In this document: in pieces, positions 50,694-60,315 of the stretch
Layout: each line of letters begins with the position of its first letter
Position numbering within the stretch: position 1 is the stretch's first letter
NCBI GenBank assembly: GCA_964466185.1
Contig: CAYXMS010000001.1
Location: 22,973 to 86,972, forward strand
DNA from: CAZTYI01 sp964466185
Lineage (GTDB): Bacteria > Chlamydiota > Chlamydiia > Chlamydiales > SM23-39
Length of the DNA: 64,000 nucleotides
Direction of reading: 5' to 3'
Made by a program: the position numbers and the translations under genes
The notes under the pieces: generated by a model
Databases searched by the model: none
Seen by the model: the letters and a program-made list of their open reading frames with translations, nothing else
Told to the model about the DNA's origin: nothing

Positions 50694-51818
50694 ATGAGTA
50701 AAAATGTGTTTTTTTATTCTTTTTTGGCTTCTTTAAAGAATGAAATTGGCCATAATTATACTTATATGCAGTCTGTCATTAAGGCTGTTTCATCAAATGG
50801 TTGGAAGTCGCAAGTTTTTGTTCCTAAGAATTGTGAAATTAAAAATTTACCTGATTTTTGGCAAAAAAGTTTGGCAAAAGTTTTTCATGCAGGACAAAGT
50901 ACTAATAGACAAAGACTGTCTTTAGTCATACGTAATTTTTTCCCAGTTTTAAAAATTCTAAAAACTTTAAAAAAAGAACATATAATACAGCCGAATATTA
51001 AACAGATTCTTTTTTTAGAACATTTTGGGTTTTTAGAATTGCCTCTTTTGTTGCTGACTTTTCTCTTAGCAAGGCCTAAGATAGAATTATGGCTTTTTTA
51101 TCGTTTTTCTAAAGAGGACTTTGGAAAAAAAATAGTCTTTTTTAAATTTTTCCAAATTCTTTTAAAAACGGTTTTGGGAAAAGAGAAGATCAGACTTTTT
51201 ACAGATAGTGAGATCATTGCTTCCAAGTTAACAAAATATTTTGAGCAAAAAGTTAAAACAATGCCGATTCCCCACACAGGATTTGCCAGTTTAAATGCAT
51301 TAGAAAAAAAAGATTTTTGGTGGTGGCCGGGAAGTCTGATTAGAGAAGAAAAAGGTCTTAAAGAGATATCAATCTTATCTGATCTATTAGCTAAAAATAA
51401 AAGCCATTACCAACTTTACGTATCTGAAAAAGCTAAAGGTTTTTTGAAAAATTCAGCAAAAACAGTCTTTTTAAAAGGGTTTTTAAGTTTGTTGGAATAC
51501 CAGAAAATAATGTCAGATGCTAAAATGGTTTTGCTTCCTTATAAAAAAGAAAATTATCTTTCCAGAACTTCCGGGATTTTCGTAGAAGCTGTTGTTGCAG
51601 GAGCTTTGCCAGTTGTAACGGAAGGTACTTGGATGGCTTATGAACTGCAGAAGTTTGATTTGAATGAATTGGTTTGTGATTGGGAAAGAAAAGATTTGAT
51701 TGATTATCTGACGTATGTAAGTTCCGATCAGAAGATTGGAAAAAAGTGTTTGAATATGCGACGGGCTTATCAAAAATATCATTCCATAGAAGGTTATGCT
51801 AAAGCTTTAAAAGATTAA
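50694..51818 (+). CDS. Glycosyltransferase, GT4/GT-B-like
   Basis: 374 residues with a GT-B pattern. The N-terminal half includes NEIGHNYTYMQSVIKAVSSN, a donor-domain entry follows at WWPGSLIREEKGLKEISILS, and the C-terminal half has GFLSLLEYQKIMSDAKMVLL and SGIFVEAVVAGALPVVTEGT (the ExxG-A-P region of GT4 enzymes). Donor and acceptor unknown. It is followed after 17 bases by an FkbM-type methyltransferase gene. Confidence 0.7.
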   Translation: MSKNVFFYSFLASLKNEIGHNYTYMQSVIKAVSSNGWKSQVFVPKNCEIKNLPDFWQKSLAKVFHAGQSTNRQRLSLVIRNFFPVLKILKTLKKEHIIQPNIKQILFLEHFGFLELPLLLLTFLLARPKIELWLFYRFSKEDFGKKIVFFKFFQILLKTVLGKEKIRLFTDSEIIASKLTKYFEQKVKTMPIPHTGFASLNALEKKDFWWWPGSLIREEKGLKEISILSDLLAKNKSHYQLYVSEKAKGFLKNSAKTVFLKGFLSLLEYQKIMSDAKMVLLPYKKENYLSRTSGIFVEAVVAGALPVVTEGTWMAYELQKFDLNELVCDWERKDLIDYLTYVSSDQKIGKKCLNMRRAYQKYHSIEGYAKALKD

Positions 51819-51835
51819 ATATTAGTTGATTGGTT

Positions 51836-52960
51836 ATGCAAAAAGCTAAAAGAAAGGTTGTTTTAATTTTAAAACAAATTTTAAGAAAAGTCTCTTTTTC
51901 TTCTAAAATTTATAAACCTCAACAATTAATGAAAACTTTTTCAAAAAAAGTTCCCTTAATAGTGGTTGACGTAGGCGCTACAGGTGGGGTTGAGAAAAGA
52001 TGGAGAAAGATTCAAGAGCTTTGTCATTTTGTTACTTTTGATCCTGATACAAGGGCTGAAAATGTAAATTCGCAAAATAATACTAATTTTCCCATTGGGC
52101 TTTGGTCTGAAAAAGCTAATAAGCAATTGAATTTAACATCTTTTCCAGCAGCTTCTTCTATTTATCCGTTGCATAAAGACAATTTATGCTCTTTTTTAAA
52201 TGCTTCTTGCCATGAAGTTGTAGATTCAAAAACAATTATTGTTGATACCTTGCAGAATTTATTAAAAGGCAAATTAAATTTAAGTCCTGATTTTATCAAA
52301 GTTGATGCAGAAGGCGCTGACTTGAATATTTTAAAAGGCGCTGAAAACTTTTTAAAAACTAGTTGTTTGGGAGTTCAAGTAGAGGCTTCTTTTTATGAAA
52401 GACATAAAGGAGCTCCTTTTTTTAGCGATATTGATGCTTATTTAAGAAAGCAGGGTTTTATTTTATTAGATTTAAGCCGGGAAAGATGGATCAGATCTAA
52501 TAATTTTGTTTCAGCCTGTTCTAGGCCGCAATTGATTTGGAGTAATGTAGTTTATATGCTGCCGATAAATGAATTTTTTAAAAGATTTGCTAATGGTTCA
52601 AAAATTGAAAAAGATTTTATTTTTCAAAAATTTCTGCTTTTGCTTTTGGTTTATCAGATGCACGATTATGCAGAAGAGCTCAGGCAGAAAGCGGTCAATC
52701 AAAAGTGGATTAGCGAAAAAGTTAATTTGGCAGCAAAAAAGATGATTAGAAAATCAATGCCCTCATCTTTTGTATATTTTTCTGGTCTTTTTTGGAATGT
52801 AATATTAGCAATGGGTGGGCTTTGCAGTTTTTTTTGGTTTAAGCCTATTAGAAAGTTAAGTTTAGATTTTTTAAAGTCTCAGCTGAGGCTTTTTGCCCAA
52901 TCGATTCTTACCTGTATGAGAGCTGATCCGCAGCATAGCTGTGTAACTGATGAAGATTAA
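51836..52960 (+). CDS. FkbM family methyltransferase
   Basis: About 374 residues from ATG at 51836 (a TTG at 51830 is in frame). SAM-binding motif VVDVGATGGVEKRWRKIQEL and the FkbM block DFIKVDAEGADLNILKGAEN are clear in residues 40-190. The C-terminal 150 residues include a hydrophobic stretch (FWNVILAMGGLCSFFWF) and may hold a second domain or membrane contact. In sugar clusters such enzymes methylate glycan hydroxyls. Convergent with the SDR gene, with eight bases between the stops. Confidence 0.8.
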   Translation: MQKAKRKVVLILKQILRKVSFSSKIYKPQQLMKTFSKKVPLIVVDVGATGGVEKRWRKIQELCHFVTFDPDTRAENVNSQNNTNFPIGLWSEKANKQLNLTSFPAASSIYPLHKDNLCSFLNASCHEVVDSKTIIVDTLQNLLKGKLNLSPDFIKVDAEGADLNILKGAENFLKTSCLGVQVEASFYERHKGAPFFSDIDAYLRKQGFILLDLSRERWIRSNNFVSACSRPQLIWSNVVYMLPINEFFKRFANGSKIEKDFIFQKFLLLLLVYQMHDYAEELRQKAVNQKWISEKVNLAAKKMIRKSMPSSFVYFSGLFWNVILAMGGLCSFFWFKPIRKLSLDFLKSQLRLFAQSILTCMRADPQHSCVTDED

Positions 52961-52968
52961 TTTTTACT

Positions 52969-53919
52969 CTAAATATTTTTTAAGTGATTAATTTTTAAAA
53001 TAGGATAGGCAGAGATCATTTCCTGAATGCCGTCGTCTAGATTTTTTGTTGGCCTCCATCCCAGATTTTCGATTTTTGCATTGCTGACAATATAATCTCT
53101 TTTATCTGGATCTGTACCGATATCTGCCGAATGTATATAAAAATCGGGGATTAATTTTTTGATCTTTTCACAAAGCTCTCTTTTGCTTAGATTAGCAGCA
53201 GTTAGACCTAGATTAAAAGCTTCTCCTTTCATTGTATCAAAATTTTTAAGGGCAAAAAGAAAAGCTAAAGCTACATCTTTGACATGGATATAATTACGTT
53301 TGAAATGTTCTTCGAAAAGTACGATAAAGCGGTCTTGTAAAGCTCTAAAAATAAAATCATTAACTAATAAATCTAGTCTCATTCTAGGAGAAAGGCCGAA
53401 GACGGTAGCAAGCCTTAGGGTCACCGCTTTTTTAGATTGAAGAAGTTTTTTTTCAATTTCTACTTTTAATCTGCCATAAAGAGAAACAGGTCTTAAAGGA
53501 GAGTCTTCTGTGCAAGCTTTGTTTTTTTCTCCGATGCCATAGCCGCTATTAGTATTTGGAAAAATGATTTTTTGATTTTGGGTTGTATTTTTTAAAATGA
53601 AATCAATTGCATCATAGTTAATGGCTTGAGCTTGAGCCGGATGTAGATCGCAGGCCGGAGCTCCAACAATAGCCGCAAGAGGCATAATCACATCATGAGA
53701 GGCTATGAGATTTTCCATTAAAGCGTAGTTGCAAACATCTCCTTTAATAAATTTAAAATTAGGATAACTAAAAAGAGAAAGTACAGAATTTTGATGGTAA
53801 CTTAGATTGTCAATAACGGTAACTTTAAAACCTTCTTGGACTAAAAGATTAGTCAAAACAGAGCCAATATAGCCCGCGCCACCGGTGATTAATATTTTTT
53901 CTTGCTTATTTTTTTGCAT
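52969..53919 (-). CDS. NAD-dependent epimerase, extended SDR
   Basis: 316 residues. Rossmann motif ITGGAGYIGSVLTNLLVQEG, ASxVG-type AAIVGAPACDLHPAQAQAIN, NTNSGYGIGEK and the catalytic YGRLK (Tyr-x3-Lys). It resembles epimerases that act on heptose or hexose nucleotides, but the substrate is not defined. It is third in a minus-strand group after the HddA-like and HddC-like genes, giving a likely three-gene operon for GDP-heptose formation and modification. Confidence 0.78.
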   Translation of the reverse strand: MQKNKQEKILITGGAGYIGSVLTNLLVQEGFKVTVIDNLSYHQNSVLSLFSYPNFKFIKGDVCNYALMENLIASHDVIMPLAAIVGAPACDLHPAQAQAINYDAIDFILKNTTQNQKIIFPNTNSGYGIGEKNKACTEDSPLRPVSLYGRLKVEIEKKLLQSKKAVTLRLATVFGLSPRMRLDLLVNDFIFRALQDRFIVLFEEHFKRNYIHVKDVALAFLFALKNFDTMKGEAFNLGLTAANLSKRELCEKIKKLIPDFYIHSADIGTDPDKRDYIVSNAKIENLGWRPTKNLDDGIQEMISAYPILKINHLKNI

Positions 53920-53964
53920 GTATTTTTATCATCTTTAGGTTAAAGGTTTTTTTTAATAATTATA

Positions 53965-54681
53965 CTATATATTTGCTAAAATTTCTTGTGATTTTAAATA
54001 AGATTCTTTAGTCCCAATATCTATAAATTTGCCTGTGCATAAAAAGCCGAAGATTTTTTGCTTTTTTAAAAGCAGTTTAAAGCCGTCTTTTTCTAAAGAA
54101 AAGCGATCTTTTAAAGGCAGATTCGAAAAGATTTTTTTTTGAACTAAATAGACTCCTCCGTTTATAAATCCAGGAACAGGGTTAGAATTTAATGCTTTTT
54201 CCTTAAAGGCAACAATTCTTTGAGAGTTAGTATCTAATATAATACGGCCATATCTGGATGTATCTTTGAGATAAGTATAACCTATAGTGATTTCAGCTTT
54301 TTTTTCGAGATGGGAGGTTAATAAATCAGCAAAATCAAAATGCAAATAAGAATCTCCATTTAAAACTAATACATTTGAGTTTTGACAAACAGTTAAGGCT
54401 TGTTTGAGGGCGCCGCCTGTACCTAAAGGTTCTTTTTCTTCTGAAAATACAATTGGGACTATTTTAGCGTATGGCTGATTTCGGCAATGGTTTTTGATCA
54501 TTTCAGATTTGTAGCCTAAAGCTAAAATAATTTTAGAAATCTTTTTAAAAGCTATAAGCTGATAAATTAACAGATCTAAAAATGCACTGCCATTAATTGG
54601 AGCTAGGGCTTTTGGTAGATTTGGCAGATAACTTTTTAACCTAGTTCCAAAACCGCCGGCTAAGATAATGCATTCTGTCAT
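53965..54681 (-). CDS. hddC: Sugar-1-phosphate guanylyltransferase (HddC-like nucleotidyltransferase)
   Basis: 238 residues. Nucleotidyltransferase signature ILAGGFGTRLKSYLPNLPKA at residues 6-25, VLNGDSYLHFDFADL with the metal Asp, FINGGVYLVQKKIF, and DIGTKESYLKSQ near the end. This matches D-glycero-alpha-D-manno-heptose-1-phosphate guanylyltransferase (HddC) and related mannose/glucose-1-phosphate enzymes. The adjacent GHMP kinase favours HddC. It makes GDP-heptose from heptose 1-phosphate. Confidence 0.75.
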   Translation of the reverse strand: MTECIILAGGFGTRLKSYLPNLPKALAPINGSAFLDLLIYQLIAFKKISKIILALGYKSEMIKNHCRNQPYAKIVPIVFSEEKEPLGTGGALKQALTVCQNSNVLVLNGDSYLHFDFADLLTSHLEKKAEITIGYTYLKDTSRYGRIILDTNSQRIVAFKEKALNSNPVPGFINGGVYLVQKKIFSNLPLKDRFSLEKDGFKLLLKKQKIFGFLCTGKFIDIGTKESYLKSQEILANI

Positions 54682-54720
54682 TTTTTTTCTTTTAATCCTT
54701 ATACATAAGTATGTTTAAGC

Positions 54721-55719
54721 TTAGTTTTTCATATATATAATAGAGCTGCCGGAATTTTCGAATTTGAATTTAACTTCTAATAGATTTTTTAAAGATTTTC
54801 TAATCGCGTCTTGTTTTTCTAAAGGGGCAAAAAGAGCTAAAAAACCGCCGCTGCCGGCTCCGCACAGTTTTCCTCCGTAAGCGCCATGTTGTTTGGCCTT
54901 GGTATAAGCCTCATCAATGATGGGATTAGTTATTTTAGAAGAAAGCTTCTTTTTTAAGTTCCAGCTGTTGTCCAATAAAAAACCAAATTTCCGAACTAAA
55001 TTTTCGTTGGAAGAAGCTGTTATAATATCTTCTGCTTGATAGACCATATCTAGCATTTGTTTTAAATATTCATCATTATTTTTAGATTGGGTTTTTTGGA
55101 TTTGTTCTTTGACAACATCGGATGCGAAGCGGGTAAGCCCTGTATAAAATATCATTAGACTGTTTTCTAAAAGCTGTTTTTTCTCGCTGGAAATAATAAG
55201 GGGCCTGACATTGATATAGTCGTTATGAAATTCAAAAACATTAAAACCGCCATGGGCAGCGTGAAATTGATCTTGAGACCCGACATTTTCTTTAATGCAG
55301 TTTTGTTCTACAAAACAGGCTTCTTCAGCTAATTTTTGTTTTGGTATTTTTTTCCCCTGTAAAGCATAAAGGGCATTTAAAAAGCCGACAGTAAAAGAAG
55401 AAGAGGAGCCTAATCCTGTTTTTGCCGGAAGATCAGAAAAAATATGGATGTCTAAATTATCAGCCATTTTAAAAAAGTTTAAACATTCACGAATGCTGGG
55501 ATGCTGAATTTCTGAAATGTTTTTAACTAGTTCTGTTTTGGAATAACCGATTCTGATCTTATGCTCAAAAAAATCACTTAAGGTATTGACGCTTACATAA
55601 GTATATTTATTAATAGTGGTTCCAAGAGTGGCACCTTTATTTCTTTTAAAATAAGCAGGATAATCAGTCCCCCCTCCAAAAAAACTAATTCTAACAGGGG
55701 TTCTGGAAATAATAAGCAT
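54721..55719 (-). CDS. hddA: GHMP kinase, D-glycero-alpha-D-manno-heptose-7-phosphate kinase-like
   Basis: 332 residues. RTPVRISFFGGGTDYPAYF near the N-terminus, the ATP loop AKTGLGSSSSFTVGFLNAL and motif 3 YGGKLCGAGSGGFLALFAP are the signature of the HddA branch of GHMP kinases. HddA phosphorylates C1 of heptose 7-phosphate in the GDP-heptose pathway. First gene of the hddA-hddC-SDR group on this strand. Divergent from the C-methyltransferase gene at 55899, with about 180 bases between. Confidence 0.8.
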   Translation of the reverse strand: MLIISRTPVRISFFGGGTDYPAYFKRNKGATLGTTINKYTYVSVNTLSDFFEHKIRIGYSKTELVKNISEIQHPSIRECLNFFKMADNLDIHIFSDLPAKTGLGSSSSFTVGFLNALYALQGKKIPKQKLAEEACFVEQNCIKENVGSQDQFHAAHGGFNVFEFHNDYINVRPLIISSEKKQLLENSLMIFYTGLTRFASDVVKEQIQKTQSKNNDEYLKQMLDMVYQAEDIITASSNENLVRKFGFLLDNSWNLKKKLSSKITNPIIDEAYTKAKQHGAYGGKLCGAGSGGFLALFAPLEKQDAIRKSLKNLLEVKFKFENSGSSIIYMKN

Positions 55720-55898
55720 AAATATAATGTTCCTTAAAAACTATTTTTAAAGTTGAGTAGTTTTTTTTATCGTTTAAGAAAAGCAACTTTATAAGAGAAA
55801 AAGTTAGCAAAAAAGCCTATTTGTGATAAAGTTTTTTATTTATTTTGACTAATTTAAATGATAGCTTAACTTAAGTTAATTAAGGGGAAATATCTAAA

Positions 55899-57119
55899 AT
55901 GCAATGTAGAATTTGTGGGAAAGAAGATTTTAATCTGGCCGTTGATTTAAAAAATCAACCTTTGGGTAATCATTTTATAAAAAAAGAGGACTTGGGAAAA
56001 GAACCTTTTTATCCTTTGCAAATGATTTATTGTAATAATTGTAATTTGGCACAGCTTAGTCGTACTGTAAAAAAGGAAATTGTTTATTCTGCAAATAATA
56101 CCTACTTATCAGGAGTTACTCAGTCGTTAAAAAAACATTTTACTAATTTAGCAAAAGAAGTTGATGAGAGATTTGCTAAACATAAAAAACGTAAAACTGT
56201 TTTAGATATTGGATCTAATGACGGAACACAATTGCAATGCTATAAAGATTTGGGATATGAAGTAATTGGTGTGGAAGCGTCTCATATCATTTCTAAAATA
56301 GCTAATGAAAGAGGGATTTTTACGATCCCTGCCTTTTTTAATTTAAAGGAAGCTGCAAAAATTGGTCATTTCTATGATGTTATTAATGCCTCTGGAGTAT
56401 TTTTTCATTTAGAAGAGCTCCATTCAGTAACAGAAGGTATAAAGGCTTTTTTAAAAAAAGATGGGGTCTTTGTTGTTCAGTGCATGTATGTGAAAAATAT
56501 TATGGAAAATATTGCTTTTGACCAAATTTATCATGAGCATTTGCTTTATTATACTTTAAAGACCTTAAATACGCTTTTAAATTTACATGGATTGGAACTT
56601 TTTGATGCTTATATTTCTCCTATTCATGGAGGATCTATCATAGGTTTTGTTTCTCATATTGGTTCTCTTTTAAAAACAAAAAGATTAGAACTGTTGATGG
56701 AGGAAGAAGAAAAATCTGGGTGCAATGATTTTATAACTTATCAGAGGTTTGCTAAAAATATAGAAAATTTGAAGCTGAAAAATTTGGAGTTTTTACATAA
56801 TTGCAAAAATAAAGGGAAAATAGTTTATGGCATGGGCGCTCCTGTTAAAGGCAATACGCTCTTGAATTATTTTGATATCGGAACTGATTTAATTCAGTTC
56901 TTAGCAGAGAAAAACGAGCTCAGACGCGGCCTTTATAGTCCCGGCAAACATATACCTGTTTTAATCGAAAAAGAGATTCAAACTCCGCCGGATGTTTATT
57001 ATGTGCTGGCCTGGAATTTTAAAAAGGAAATTTTGCAAAATAATCAGCATTTGATTGAGCAGGGAACAGAATTTTATTTCCCCATTAATCCGAAAGAAAA
57101 AGAAGCAGCGTTAGTTTAA
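55899..57119 (+). CDS. SAM-dependent C-methyltransferase with N-terminal zinc-binding domain
   Basis: 406 residues. The N-terminal domain has four Cys in CRICGK and MIYCNNCNLAQL, the zinc site of the TylC3/NovU family. The SAM motif is VLDIGSNDGTQLQCYKDLGY (about residue 100), and the C-terminal domain includes YGMGAPVKGNTLLNYFDIG. Family members add a methyl to carbon 3 of 4-keto deoxysugar nucleotides, which fits a dehydratase in the same island. Confidence 0.82.
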   Translation: MQCRICGKEDFNLAVDLKNQPLGNHFIKKEDLGKEPFYPLQMIYCNNCNLAQLSRTVKKEIVYSANNTYLSGVTQSLKKHFTNLAKEVDERFAKHKKRKTVLDIGSNDGTQLQCYKDLGYEVIGVEASHIISKIANERGIFTIPAFFNLKEAAKIGHFYDVINASGVFFHLEELHSVTEGIKAFLKKDGVFVVQCMYVKNIMENIAFDQIYHEHLLYYTLKTLNTLLNLHGLELFDAYISPIHGGSIIGFVSHIGSLLKTKRLELLMEEEEKSGCNDFITYQRFAKNIENLKLKNLEFLHNCKNKGKIVYGMGAPVKGNTLLNYFDIGTDLIQFLAEKNELRRGLYSPGKHIPVLIEKEIQTPPDVYYVLAWNFKKEILQNNQHLIEQGTEFYFPINPKEKEAALV

Positions 57120-57162
57120 GTTAAAACTTTTAAAATAAATACAAGACAAAAGATAAAATAAA

Positions 57163-58110
57163 ATGGAAAAATCTAAAAATATTAAACCACTAAAAATTTT
57201 GTTAACAGGCGCAAGAGGGTTTTTAGGCCGATTTTTTGCTAAAGCTTTAGAAAAAAGAGGCTATCTAATTTATCCTGTAATTTCAAAAAATTGTGATTTG
57301 ACCAAAGAAAATTCCCTGAGCCAGTTTGATCAGATTAAATTTGATTGGATTATTCATCTAGCAGCTTGGACGCAGGCCGGAGATTTTTGTCTGACCCATC
57401 AAGCTCAGCAGTGGCTGATCAATCAAAAGATAAATACTAATGTATTGGCTTGGTGGAAAGAAAAACAAAGTCAGGCCAAAATGCTGGCAATGGGAACTTC
57501 CTGCTCTTATGATCCAAATTTGCCTTTAGAAGAAAAATATTATATGACAGGACAGCCTATAGATAGTCTTTTTACTTATGCCTTGACCAAACGTATGCTT
57601 TATGCAGGGCTTTTGGCTTTGCATCAGCAGTATGGCATGCAATATCTCTATTTAGTTCCTTCGACTCTTTACGGACCTGAATATCATTTAGATGGAAGAC
57701 AGATGCATTTTATCTTTGATTTGATACGTAAGATTTTAAAAGGTAAATATTATGGAAATGATGTAACTCTTTGGGGAGATGGAGAACAAAAAAGAGAATT
57801 GGTATATGTTAATGATTTTGTAAAAACAGCTCTTTATTTAATGGATACCCATCTTAATCATATCGTTAATATTGGAGCTGGAAAAGACTATTCGATTAAG
57901 GAATTTGCTCTTAAGATATGTGAAAAAACTGGTTTTAATTTTAAAAATATCCAATTTGATATTTCTAAATATGTAGGTGCTAGATCTAAAATTTTATCTA
58001 CTCAAAAAATGGAAAAATTAATTCCTGAAAGATCTTTTACAACTTTAGATAAAGGACTTAAAGAGACGATCGATTGGTTCGAAAAAAATAAGCATAAAAT
58101 TTTAGTATGA
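57163..58110 (+). CDS. GDP-fucose-synthase-like reductase/epimerase SDR
   Basis: 315 residues. Rossmann motif LLTGARGFLGRFFAKALEKR, then MGTSCSYDPNLPLEEKYYMT, which has the Ser-x-Cys-x-Tyr pattern of GDP-L-fucose synthase (WcaG/Fcl). Catalytic YALTKRML and LWGDGEQKRELVYVND follow. Such enzymes epimerise and reduce GDP-4-keto-6-deoxy sugars. With a 4,6-dehydratase-like gene in the island, a GDP-6-deoxyheptose or GDP-deoxyhexose product is plausible. Overlaps the next gene by four bases. Confidence 0.75.
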   Translation: MEKSKNIKPLKILLTGARGFLGRFFAKALEKRGYLIYPVISKNCDLTKENSLSQFDQIKFDWIIHLAAWTQAGDFCLTHQAQQWLINQKINTNVLAWWKEKQSQAKMLAMGTSCSYDPNLPLEEKYYMTGQPIDSLFTYALTKRMLYAGLLALHQQYGMQYLYLVPSTLYGPEYHLDGRQMHFIFDLIRKILKGKYYGNDVTLWGDGEQKRELVYVNDFVKTALYLMDTHLNHIVNIGAGKDYSIKEFALKICEKTGFNFKNIQFDISKYVGARSKILSTQKMEKLIPERSFTTLDKGLKETIDWFEKNKHKILV

Positions 58111-59174
58111 GAAGGATAAAACCTAAAGTTTTAATCATTAAAATAGGCGCCATTGGTGATTTAGTGCGCAGTTTAAGCATGCTGAATTATCTTGAAAATT
58201 CTGAAATTACTTGGGTAGCTGGAAAGAACCTTAGTTCTTTGATCAAAGCTTCGGATTATAGAATTAATCTTTTAACCGTTGATGAGAACAAACTTTTCCA
58301 TGGAAAAATAATAGAAAGGCTTTTAGAGGTTTTTAAGATTTGGAAAAAAATAGGGTTTCGTTTTTTTAATCAAATTATTGTGGCCCACTCTGATTGGCGA
58401 TTTCGTATTTTTTCATTGTTCTCTTGGGCTAATCAAATCCGGTTTTTTCCAAAAATCAGAAATTTAAAAAAAGACCCTTTGATGCGTAGGATTAAAAATT
58501 TGTCTTTGGAAAAGGTTTATATCAGTCTGGCTTTTTTCCCTTTTCCTAAAAAAGCATCTTTTTTGCCTTTTGATTATCCTGATATTAAAAGAGACTTGGC
58601 CGAAAATCTAATTGAAACCGAAAAGCCGTTAGTGGCAATAGTTCCGGGAGGCGCTAAAAATTTTTTAGCAGATGATGATCTTAGAAGATGGCCGATTGAA
58701 TATTATCAGGAACTCTCTTCTAAGCTAACTTTGTCAGGTTTTCAGGTTCTTCTGATTGGTTCTCAAACTGATATGTGGGTTTTACCATATTTTAAAGATA
58801 TTGCTGTTAAAAATTTGATAAGTAAAACCGCTTTACTTGATCTGGTTGCTATTTTTAGAAAATGCGCTTTAGTGATTACTCATGATACAGGAGCTTTACA
58901 TTTAGCAGCTTTGGCTAAAGCTAAAACCCTAGGGTTGTTTGGTCCTACAGATCCGAATGTGGTAATTGATAAACAGCTGCATCCGAATGTTCAGGTTCTA
59001 ACGGCTGAAAAAAAACTTGATTGTCTGCCATGCGGCAATGGGAGAAAATTTGCTTCTTGTAAAACTAAAAAATGCCTTTATAATTTAACTCCGGAAAAGG
59101 TTTTCAAAATAGGCTTGGCAAGCTTAAAAATCCCTGAAAAGGAAAAATTCTATGAGAACAGCGCTTGTACATGA
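58107..59174 (+). CDS. Glycosyltransferase family 9 (heptosyltransferase-like), second copy
   Basis: 355 residues, GT-B fold. IIKIGAIGDLVRSLSMLNYL at the N-terminus, donor site VPGGAKNFLADDDLRRWPIE, and VITHDTGALHLAALAKAKTL with GLFGPTDP. It is clearly a different member of the family from the gene at 43421. The start overlaps the SDR stop (ATGA), and the 3' end overlaps the next glycosyltransferase by 23 bases. Confidence 0.87.
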   Translation: MRRIKPKVLIIKIGAIGDLVRSLSMLNYLENSEITWVAGKNLSSLIKASDYRINLLTVDENKLFHGKIIERLLEVFKIWKKIGFRFFNQIIVAHSDWRFRIFSLFSWANQIRFFPKIRNLKKDPLMRRIKNLSLEKVYISLAFFPFPKKASFLPFDYPDIKRDLAENLIETEKPLVAIVPGGAKNFLADDDLRRWPIEYYQELSSKLTLSGFQVLLIGSQTDMWVLPYFKDIAVKNLISKTALLDLVAIFRKCALVITHDTGALHLAALAKAKTLGLFGPTDPNVVIDKQLHPNVQVLTAEKKLDCLPCGNGRKFASCKTKKCLYNLTPEKVFKIGLASLKIPEKEKFYENSACT

Positions 59175-60315
59175 TTGGCTGGTTGGAATTGGCGGAGCTG
59201 AAAAATTGCTTCAAGCCGTCTATGAGCTGTTTCCTTCTAAAATTTATACCCTGGTTAAATCTCAAAAAAAGTTAAAAAATACTTTTTATGAAGATAAAGA
59301 AATTATTTCTTCGTTTATTCAGAAATTGCCTTTTTCAGAAAAAATATATCAGTCATATCTGCCTTTATTTCCTTTAGCTATTGAGCAGTTAGACCTATCT
59401 GCCTATGATGTTATTTTGTCTTCTTCTCATTGTGTGGCTAAGGGAGTGTTAACTAATGCTGAACAAATGCATATCTGTCATTGCCACACTCCTATGCGTT
59501 ATGCCTGGGATCTTTATCATCAATATCTGCAAGAGACAGGTCTTAATAAAGGTTTTAAAGGAATGGTGGCTAAATTTTTTCTTCATTATTTAAGAAGCTG
59601 GGACATTTGTTCGAATTCTCGTGTTGATGAATTTGTGGCTAATTCCCAGTTTGTGGCCAACAGAATAAAAAAAATCTATGGAAGAGAGGCTACGGTTATT
59701 TATTCCCAGATCGATGTAGATAGTTTTGAGATCAGCAAATATAAAGAAGATTTTTATCTGACAGCATCCCGTTTGGTTCCTTATAAAAAAATAGATCTGA
59801 TAGTAGAGGCTTTTGTGCATTTGCCGGATAAAAAATTAGTTGTCATTGGAGATGGGCCCGAAATGCAAAAGATTAAGCGTAAGGCTGGAAAAAGTAAAAA
59901 TATAGAAATTTTGGGCTATCAAGATGATCAAGTTATGAAAGACTTTTTAAAAAAAGCAAAAGCTTTCATTTTTGCTGCAATTGAAGACTTTGGGCTTCTG
60001 CCAGTAGAAGCTCAGGCTTCAGGAACTGCTGTTATTGCTTTGAATAAAGGCGGGCTTAGAGAGACTGTTGTACAAAATGAAACAGGCATCTTTTTTCAAA
60101 AGCAGACAGTTCAAGATATAATTGGAGCTGTTAAAGAATTTGAGAAAAAAGAAAGATTTTTTGATCCTATGCTTATTAGACAGCATGTCGAAAAAAAGTT
60201 TTCCAAGCAGCGTTTTCAAAAAGAGTTTAAAGAGTTTGTAGAAAAAAAATATCAGGAATTTAAAAATAGGCCAATTACCGCTTTTTCCGGCCAAAATTTT
60301 TATGCTAGAGTTTAG
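59152..60315 (+). CDS. Glycosyltransferase family 4 (mannosyltransferase-like)
   Basis: 387 residues. MRTALVHDWLVGIGGAEKLL at the N-terminus with the Gly-rich GGAE loop, HICHCHTPMRYAWDLYHQYL, donor-domain start LTASRLVPYKKIDLIVEAF, and EDFGLLPVEAQASGTAVIAL carrying the Ex7E motif. The GxGGAEK and HTPMRYAWD pattern is typical of WbaZ/mannosyltransferase-type enzymes. Its stop codon directly abuts the stop of the convergent methyltransferase gene, with no base between. Confidence 0.85.
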   Translation: MRTALVHDWLVGIGGAEKLLQAVYELFPSKIYTLVKSQKKLKNTFYEDKEIISSFIQKLPFSEKIYQSYLPLFPLAIEQLDLSAYDVILSSSHCVAKGVLTNAEQMHICHCHTPMRYAWDLYHQYLQETGLNKGFKGMVAKFFLHYLRSWDICSNSRVDEFVANSQFVANRIKKIYGREATVIYSQIDVDSFEISKYKEDFYLTASRLVPYKKIDLIVEAFVHLPDKKLVVIGDGPEMQKIKRKAGKSKNIEILGYQDDQVMKDFLKKAKAFIFAAIEDFGLLPVEAQASGTAVIALNKGGLRETVVQNETGIFFQKQTVQDIIGAVKEFEKKERFFDPMLIRQHVEKKFSKQRFQKEFKEFVEKKYQEFKNRPITAFSGQNFYARV

